A DNA stretch of 9,402 nt from Deltaproteobacteria bacterium (lineage in GTDB: Bacteria; Desulfobacterota; DSM-4660; Desulfatiglandales; Desulfatiglandaceae): positions 1 through 9,402 of the forward strand of contig JAOZQV010000130.1 in the NCBI GenBank assembly GCA_029932035.1, read 5' to 3'. The first letter of the stretch is position 1. Every line of letters begins with the position of its first letter. Under the pieces are notes generated by a model. The model ran no database searches. It was not told where the DNA came from and saw only the letters and a list, made by a program, of their open reading frames with translations. A program made the position numbers and the translations under genes. This document shows positions 4,677-9,402 of this stretch, piece by piece.

Positions 4677-7376
4677 ATGACACTCAGGACAAAAACCCTT
4701 TATGCCTTTGGATTCATCGCCACCCTGCCTGTCCTGATAATGGGGCTGTTCATGCTGGGTTCGGCAGAAGGCATTCTGGAGGATACACTGCGTCAAGAAC
4801 ACGAAGTCTTCATCGAATCAGTCTCTAATAGGCTCACCACTTTCCTCGCCTCAACTCAGTCCGAGTTCCTGAGTACAGTGCAGGAGATACCCTTTGGGGC
4901 CATAGAGGGAAAAGAATACGGGAAAGTTGAGCAATACCTTTTACAAGCCTTTCGAACTCACCCGCGTTTTGGAGGCGGGTTTTTCGTTTTAGATAAAAAC
5001 GGTATTTTAGTTGCTTCCGCCCCGTTGCGTCTGGAATTCATCGGAGAGGGATTTCATCTGAAGCCCTATTTCAAGAAAACGATGCATAGCCGCTCCCCAG
5101 TGATTTGGGGCCCCCACCGTTCTGAACTTGCCCAACTTACTGTCCTGACCTATACCATGCCTCTATTGACCTATACGGGGGAATTCAAAGGGCTCCTCGG
5201 TGGATCTGTCCAGATCTCCTACAAGACCGCGTTGGGCAGCCTGCGCGAAGTTCACTTCGGCCAGAAGGGGTACCTCACCGTGAGCACTCCGACAGGCAGG
5301 GTCATCGTCTCCTCACAGCGTCAATCAGCCGGAACCGAAACCCAATCGGCCAATCCTGAGGAAATGATAGAGACATCCTCGGACCCACTCCCTACGACCG
5401 GATGGATCATAACAGTCCATGAACCCAGATCCCAGGCATTTGCCCCAATTAGGCAGTTGAGAAACCACGGCCTGATCATATTGGTTTCGGCTTTGGGCTT
5501 TGGCATCCTGCTGGGATGTTGGGCGGCCCTTCTGTTGGTAAGACCCCTGAAACGACTGCAAGAGCGTGTCAAAAATATAACACCGGCGGACCTCAGTCTT
5601 GATCTTTCGGAAATAACGGGCAGAGATGAAATCGGCGATCTTGCAAAGACCTTTGCGCGTATGACAGAGAATCTGTCAGCGGCCCAGGAAGAGATAACTT
5701 TGCGCGCAGAAGAACTTGTTGTGGCACGGGACAAAGCCTTTGATGCCAACCGCGCCAAGAGCCAGTTTTTGGCCAATATGAGTCACGAAATTCGCACGCC
5801 GATGAATGCGGTCACAGGGTTTACCGATATGCTTCTCGACACCCAATTGACTAATGAGCAGAAAGACTATGTCACAAGTGTAAAGCGGAGTGGAGAAGAT
5901 CTTCTCTCACTCATAAATGACATCCTTGATTTTTCAAAAATCGAAGCGGGGGAGCTGGATTTTGAAGAGATCGATTTTGACCCTGAGCTGCTTGCCTATG
6001 ATGTGTGTGATGCAGTCCGACCAAGAATTGGATCAAAATCTATTGAACTCCTCTGCCACATTGAAGATGCTGTTCCTGCAAGCGTGAAAGGGGACCCCAC
6101 ACGGTTCAAACAGGTCTTGATCAACCTCATGGGAAATGCACCCAAATTCATGGACTCCGGAGAGATTGAGCTCTCCTTACATATCGAAGAGGAAACGGAG
6201 AGGCGGATAAAACTGCATGCCAAAATTCGGGATACAGGCATTGGGATTCCCAGCGGCAAACTGGATCTCATCTTTGATTCGTTCAGCCAGGCCGACGGTT
6301 CAACCACGCGAAAGTACGGTGGCACCGGATTGGGTTTGTCCATATGCAGGCAGATCTCAAATCTCATGGATGGGGATGTATGGGCTGAGAGTGAAGAGGG
6401 GAAAGGGAGCATCTTCCATTTTACCGCCTGGCTCGAAAAATCGACAGGGAAATCTGCCGAGAGATATACCCCCGCCTTACTTACTGGAAAAAGGATTCTT
6501 ATCATAGATGATAACCGGACTAATCTGGAGATATTGACTCGTAACCTGGAGTTGGTGGGTATGCGTGTGGTTGCACTGAGGAGCGGGGAAGAGGTCCTTC
6601 CGGCCTTACAGAAATCAGTAGACGAAAAGGATCCCTTTGATGTTTGTATCAGTGACATCCAGATGCCCGGTCTAAGCGGTTATGAGACGGCAGAAAGAAT
6701 CCGTGAATCGGACTCACCATTATCAAACATACGCCTTATTGCCTTATCCTCAGTGATGGAGCGGGACGCCAGACGTTGTGAAGAGGCAGGGTTCGACGGT
6801 TTCCTGAACAAGCCCGTTCGAAGGGAAAAACTCTACGAGATGTTGGCAAGATTTCCAGGCGAAAAGAAAAAGGGTGGAGAAGAAAGACGAGAGATCATGA
6901 CCCAGTACTCAGTACGTGAAGAAATGAAACTCTCGATCCGGATACTGTTAGCCGAAGACAACCCGGTCAATCAGAAACTGGCGAAAATAATGCTGGGAAA
7001 GGGAGGTTACCAGGTGGAGGTGGCAAATAATGGAAAGGAGGCGGTTCAAAAATACATTACATCCCCCGATGACTTTGACTTGATCTTCATGGACATTCAG
7101 ATGCCGGAGATGGACGGAGTAGAGGCATGCCAGGCGATTAGAAAAAAGGGGTTTGATACCGTACCGATCATTGCCATGACCGCCCATGCCATGAAGGGTG
7201 ACAGGGAAAAGTGTATTCAATCAGGAATGAATGATTATGTTTCAAAGCCGATCAAGAGGGAGGTTGTTTTTGCGGTAATTGAGAAATGGGTTTTTGGAAA
7301 AGGTAAACACGATGGGCTCGCAAGATGTCAACCTCCCTCTCCCTCCTCATCCGTAGAAAAAGACCTGTCCAGTTGA
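4677..7376 (+). CDS. Membrane hybrid histidine kinase, Cache-HAMP-HisKA-HATPase-REC-REC
   Basis: An 899-residue inner-membrane sensor kinase. A transmembrane helix (about 8-28) precedes an extracytoplasmic Cache-like sensor (about 30-262; note GGFFVLDKNG at 99-108 and YTMPL at 159-163). A second helix (about 264-288) leads into a HAMP linker (about 285-338) and a short coiled coil. HisKA has SHEIRTPMN (369-377) with phospho-acceptor His370. The ATPase domain shows the N box around Asn483 and Asn487, DTGIGI (519-524), the F box FDSFSQ (533-538) and GGTGLGL (548-554). Receiver 1 (about 605-728) has Asp611/Asp612, acceptor Asp660, Ser691 and Lys712. Receiver 2 (about 755-872) has Glu760/Asp761, acceptor Asp806, Thr835 and Lys857. 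Both receivers therefore look phosphorylatable. No Hpt domain is present, so a separate phosphotransfer protein is expected. The N box reads GNAPKFM where GNAIKFT is usual. The ATG at 4677 has AAGGA eight bases upstream. It is transcribed alone and converges on the next gene with 24 bases between stops. The ligand is unknown; Cache domains often bind small metabolites. Confidence 0.93.
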   Translation: MTLRTKTLYAFGFIATLPVLIMGLFMLGSAEGILEDTLRQEHEVFIESVSNRLTTFLASTQSEFLSTVQEIPFGAIEGKEYGKVEQYLLQAFRTHPRFGGGFFVLDKNGILVASAPLRLEFIGEGFHLKPYFKKTMHSRSPVIWGPHRSELAQLTVLTYTMPLLTYTGEFKGLLGGSVQISYKTALGSLREVHFGQKGYLTVSTPTGRVIVSSQRQSAGTETQSANPEEMIETSSDPLPTTGWIITVHEPRSQAFAPIRQLRNHGLIILVSALGFGILLGCWAALLLVRPLKRLQERVKNITPADLSLDLSEITGRDEIGDLAKTFARMTENLSAAQEEITLRAEELVVARDKAFDANRAKSQFLANMSHEIRTPMNAVTGFTDMLLDTQLTNEQKDYVTSVKRSGEDLLSLINDILDFSKIEAGELDFEEIDFDPELLAYDVCDAVRPRIGSKSIELLCHIEDAVPASVKGDPTRFKQVLINLMGNAPKFMDSGEIELSLHIEEETERRIKLHAKIRDTGIGIPSGKLDLIFDSFSQADGSTTRKYGGTGLGLSICRQISNLMDGDVWAESEEGKGSIFHFTAWLEKSTGKSAERYTPALLTGKRILIIDDNRTNLEILTRNLELVGMRVVALRSGEEVLPALQKSVDEKDPFDVCISDIQMPGLSGYETAERIRESDSPLSNIRLIALSSVMERDARRCEEAGFDGFLNKPVRREKLYEMLARFPGEKKKGGEERREIMTQYSVREEMKLSIRILLAEDNPVNQKLAKIMLGKGGYQVEVANNGKEAVQKYITSPDDFDLIFMDIQMPEMDGVEACQAIRKKGFDTVPIIAMTAHAMKGDREKCIQSGMNDYVSKPIKREVVFAVIEKWVFGKGKHDGLARCQPPSPSSSVEKDLSS

Positions 7377-7400
7377 GCGTAGCCACTGCAAAAAAATCCA

Positions 7401-8237
7401 TTACGCCTTGAATTCCGTGCCTGCAGAGGCAAAGAAGAACCTCTCCTTCAATTCGGCATGGAGCAAAGATGCCTTTTCATGCCCAGTACAATGCGATACA
7501 CCCACGTGTTCAATCTCATAGTCATCGATCATCTTCAAGGTTGCATCAAATTGATCGTCATTTGCGGCGCTTAGATGAGTTCCTCCAATTACCGCATGAA
7601 CCTTATCCTTGTTCAGCTCCCTTGTGGCATAATCTATAATATTGATCATCCCGGCGTGAGCACAACCAAGGACAATAACCAAACCCTTATCTGTATCGAC
7701 AATTACAGAGAGGTCATCTTTCAGAGGATCCGGCTTTACCTTTTCCCCGTTATCAGTATAAGCGAACAGATTTGCATCGCCTTTTTCAAAGGGATTCAGA
7801 CGGGGGATTTCTCCCGTTAAATATATATTTTTTCCTATTTCGACCATTTTATTAGAGAGTTTAAAGTTAGCGCCAAAAGATTCCAAATAGGCACGATTAA
7901 AAGGAATGCCCACAAACTTTACCCTTTCCGGCGCCTCCTTATATTTCTTTGCAAAAACATCAGGGTGAGCATGAACATCCGTTTGGCCACGCACCTGTAG
8001 AACTTGAGGCAACCCGCCAGTGTGGTCATAATGCCCATGGCTCAGCATGATTGCCTTTATTTTCGAAAAATCCTTCTTGAAAGCCAGGGCATTGTGCACA
8101 ATACCTAAGCCTCGGCCCGTATCAAGCAAATAATTCCCATCTTCACTTTCTATATAACAGGCAAATCCATGCTCAGCCATTGCCGGACTAAAGGTCTTTA
8201 CACTGTTGTCGCAGAGAATTGTAAATTTTATTTCCAT
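7401..8237 (-). CDS. Metallo-beta-lactamase-fold hydrolase, COG1237 / dihydropterin synthase-like
   Basis: A 278-residue cytoplasmic protein with no signal peptide. The metal site motif HGHYDH (67-72) gives His67, His69, Asp71 and His72. LLDTG (37-41) precedes it, and further ligand candidates are His194 in GCAHAGMINI (191-200), His221 in GGTH (218-221) and His249 in SHCTG (248-252). The GC-H-G--N block and overall length fit COG1237, the family of Methanocaldococcus MJ0301, annotated as 7,8-dihydropterin-6-methyl-4-(ribofuranosyl)aminobenzene-5'-phosphate synthase. That activity should not be transferred on family alone, and the substrate here is unknown. The stop codon of the upstream GH57/DUF3536 gene lies one base before this ATG (TGA-T-ATG on the minus strand), so the two are probably co-transcribed and translationally coupled. 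A purine-rich AGGGAG lies about 12 bases upstream, which is rather far for a strong site and fits reinitiation. Confidence 0.88.
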   Translation of the reverse strand: MEIKFTILCDNSVKTFSPAMAEHGFACYIESEDGNYLLDTGRGLGIVHNALAFKKDFSKIKAIMLSHGHYDHTGGLPQVLQVRGQTDVHAHPDVFAKKYKEAPERVKFVGIPFNRAYLESFGANFKLSNKMVEIGKNIYLTGEIPRLNPFEKGDANLFAYTDNGEKVKPDPLKDDLSVIVDTDKGLVIVLGCAHAGMINIIDYATRELNKDKVHAVIGGTHLSAANDDQFDATLKMIDDYEIEHVGVSHCTGHEKASLLHAELKERFFFASAGTEFKA

Positions 8238-8238
8238 A

Positions 8239-9402
8239 TCAGGTTCCCACTCCCTCCCCGGCCAAGAAACCCAACCGCCTTCCTAATTCATGGAATACGG
8301 GGGCAATATCAGGCCCAAGACCCCGCGTAAAATCCGGATTGTTATAGAGCTCGTAAAACATATTCTGGCACTCCCAGAGATCCGGTTTCAGGTTCAGATC
8401 ATCCGCCAGGTCTAAAAAGCTGATGATATCCTTGATGGAAATCCGTTCAGGGGTCGAGGTCAGACGATTCATCTCATGAGCAAGATAATCCTGACTCATC
8501 TGTCTCATCCCCTTTCCTCTCAAGACCATTTTCAGGGATTTGGCTTGAGCAGTCAGATCATTGAGCCTCGTCCATTCTACCGGTCGTTTCTCCTCATTCG
8601 GAGAAAAAAGTCTGTTCAGCTCATCAGCTAACAGAATGGACAAGAGATCCTCCGGGATTGCAGAGACAGGCCCCCCCGTCTCCCGATGCAAAGAAAAAAC
8701 ATCCTCAATAAGGGCATCATGGTTACGGATATAATCCCTGTCCAGGCGACTAAGACTCAAGACCAGGCCTTCCATAAGGGTTTTGAGCGTGTCCGGAATG
8801 AGATCCTCAGACCCGTACTTCCTGACCCCGCCTACATAAGTGCGAAAAATATCCTCTGCCTTTTTTGGAGACATTGTCAGCGCCTGTCGTATCCCATCGG
8901 CTGCTTTCTCAAAGTCAAATCCTTCGGCGCCTTCTCCGACAAGGCAGCCCAATTTTCCTCTTTCCCCGCGGAAGGCCAAGTATATCCGCACGGACTTCCG
9001 GCCTGTCCCTGCCTCTACCACCTCTGTACGGCCCAATATGGCCTGTCCCTCCTGTCCCTGCAAAAGTAGTTCAGACAGATCACTAACCATCCCCGAAAAA
9101 ACACCGCCTGCCCTGGAAACCCCATCGGTCAGCCCGGCAAGGGCATAGTGGGCTGTGGCACGGGAGGGGTCTATGCGGACGGGCCTGACCCGGACATCAT
9201 ATACATCTTTGCCGTCCCGATAATCAGGATCATTACTCTTGGCCATAGCAAGGTATTCCATAAGCCCTGCTTCCAGATCCTTGTCCACCCATGGCTGCGC
9301 CAACTCCACTGCCCGGGCAGCGTATTTAAGCACCTGTACAGGCTCAAGCCCTGAGATATCGTCAAAAAACCAGCCGCAACTGGTAAACATATAAAGGGCC
9401 AT
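8239..9402 (-). CDS. C-terminal part of a GH57/DUF3536 family protein (truncated by window edge)
   Basis: 387 residues are visible and the frame is open to the right edge. The Met at the edge is probably internal, because the motif MFTSCGWFF (5-13 of the visible part) normally lies well inside the family's proteins. That motif, followed by QVLKYAARAVELA (23-35), is what I recognise as the DUF3536 region found after a GH57 alpha-amylase/alpha-mannosidase-like catalytic domain. The catalytic domain and true start would lie beyond position 9402. The visible part is soluble and largely helical toward the C terminus, with no signal or membrane segment. GH57 enzymes act on alpha-glucans, so a role in glycogen or storage glucan metabolism is plausible but not shown here. 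The gene ends one base before the metallo-beta-lactamase-fold gene. Confidence 0.8.
   Translation of the reverse strand: MALYMFTSCGWFFDDISGLEPVQVLKYAARAVELAQPWVDKDLEAGLMEYLAMAKSNDPDYRDGKDVYDVRVRPVRIDPSRATAHYALAGLTDGVSRAGGVFSGMVSDLSELLLQGQEGQAILGRTEVVEAGTGRKSVRIYLAFRGERGKLGCLVGEGAEGFDFEKAADGIRQALTMSPKKAEDIFRTYVGGVRKYGSEDLIPDTLKTLMEGLVLSLSRLDRDYIRNHDALIEDVFSLHRETGGPVSAIPEDLLSILLADELNRLFSPNEEKRPVEWTRLNDLTAQAKSLKMVLRGKGMRQMSQDYLAHEMNRLTSTPERISIKDIISFLDLADDLNLKPDLWECQNMFYELYNNPDFTRGLGPDIAPVFHELGRRLGFLAGEGVGT

Noticed and set aside
4489..4683. Small minus-strand ORF in the divergent spacer
   Set aside because: It has no recognisable motif, overlaps the kinase start and candidate promoter, and has a composition like AT-rich intergenic DNA.
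5996..6658. Minus-strand ORF of 220 residues
   Set aside because: It is antisense to the kinase ATPase and receiver domains and shows no family features.
9400..9402. ATG at the right edge as the true start of the GH57/DUF3536 gene
   Set aside because: The conserved MFTSCGWFF motif follows within five residues and is normally internal, so the gene almost certainly continues past the window.

Overview
The window looks like a piece of chromosome from an anaerobic, metabolically versatile bacterium, most likely a deltaproteobacterium (Desulfobacterota). This is inferred from the gene mix: tandem acyl-CoA carboxyltransferases under a FadR-like TetR regulator, a Cache/HAMP hybrid histidine kinase, and a GH57/DUF3536 protein. 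Intermediate base composition and many short-period intergenic repeats point the same way. No rRNA, tRNA, transposase, integrase or CRISPR array is visible.

Left part (1-4175, all minus strand, read right to left): a TetR-family regulator is followed by two paralogous carboxyltransferase subunits of 516 and 518 residues. They probably form one acyl-CoA carboxylase or decarboxylase module with the regulator in front. Neither the biotin carboxylase nor the biotin carrier subunit is in the window. The two paralogues differ from the canonical active-site loops in complementary ways: one is altered in its C-terminal loop, the other in its N-terminal loops. This suggests an obligate hetero-oligomer. 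Each of the three genes is followed, at or just after its stop codon, by a different short-period repeat: heptamers, octamers, or an inverted nonamer array.

Middle (4176-4676): a 501-base divergent intergenic region with no gene. It carries an AT-rich core with three palindromes. One sits beside a perfect minus-strand -10 box in front of tetR. Another overlaps the -35 of a candidate plus-strand promoter in front of the kinase.

Right part: an 899-residue membrane hybrid histidine kinase (plus strand, 4677-7376) with an extracytoplasmic sensor, HAMP, kinase core and two receiver domains. It converges on a minus-strand pair in which the C-terminal part of a GH57/DUF3536 protein (running off the right edge) is followed after one base by a COG1237-type metallo-beta-lactamase-fold hydrolase. 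The pair is probably co-transcribed and translationally coupled.

The most interesting points are the complementary carboxyltransferase pair, the palindromes in the divergent promoter region, and the recurring repeats of 7, 8 and 9 bases placed at gene ends.
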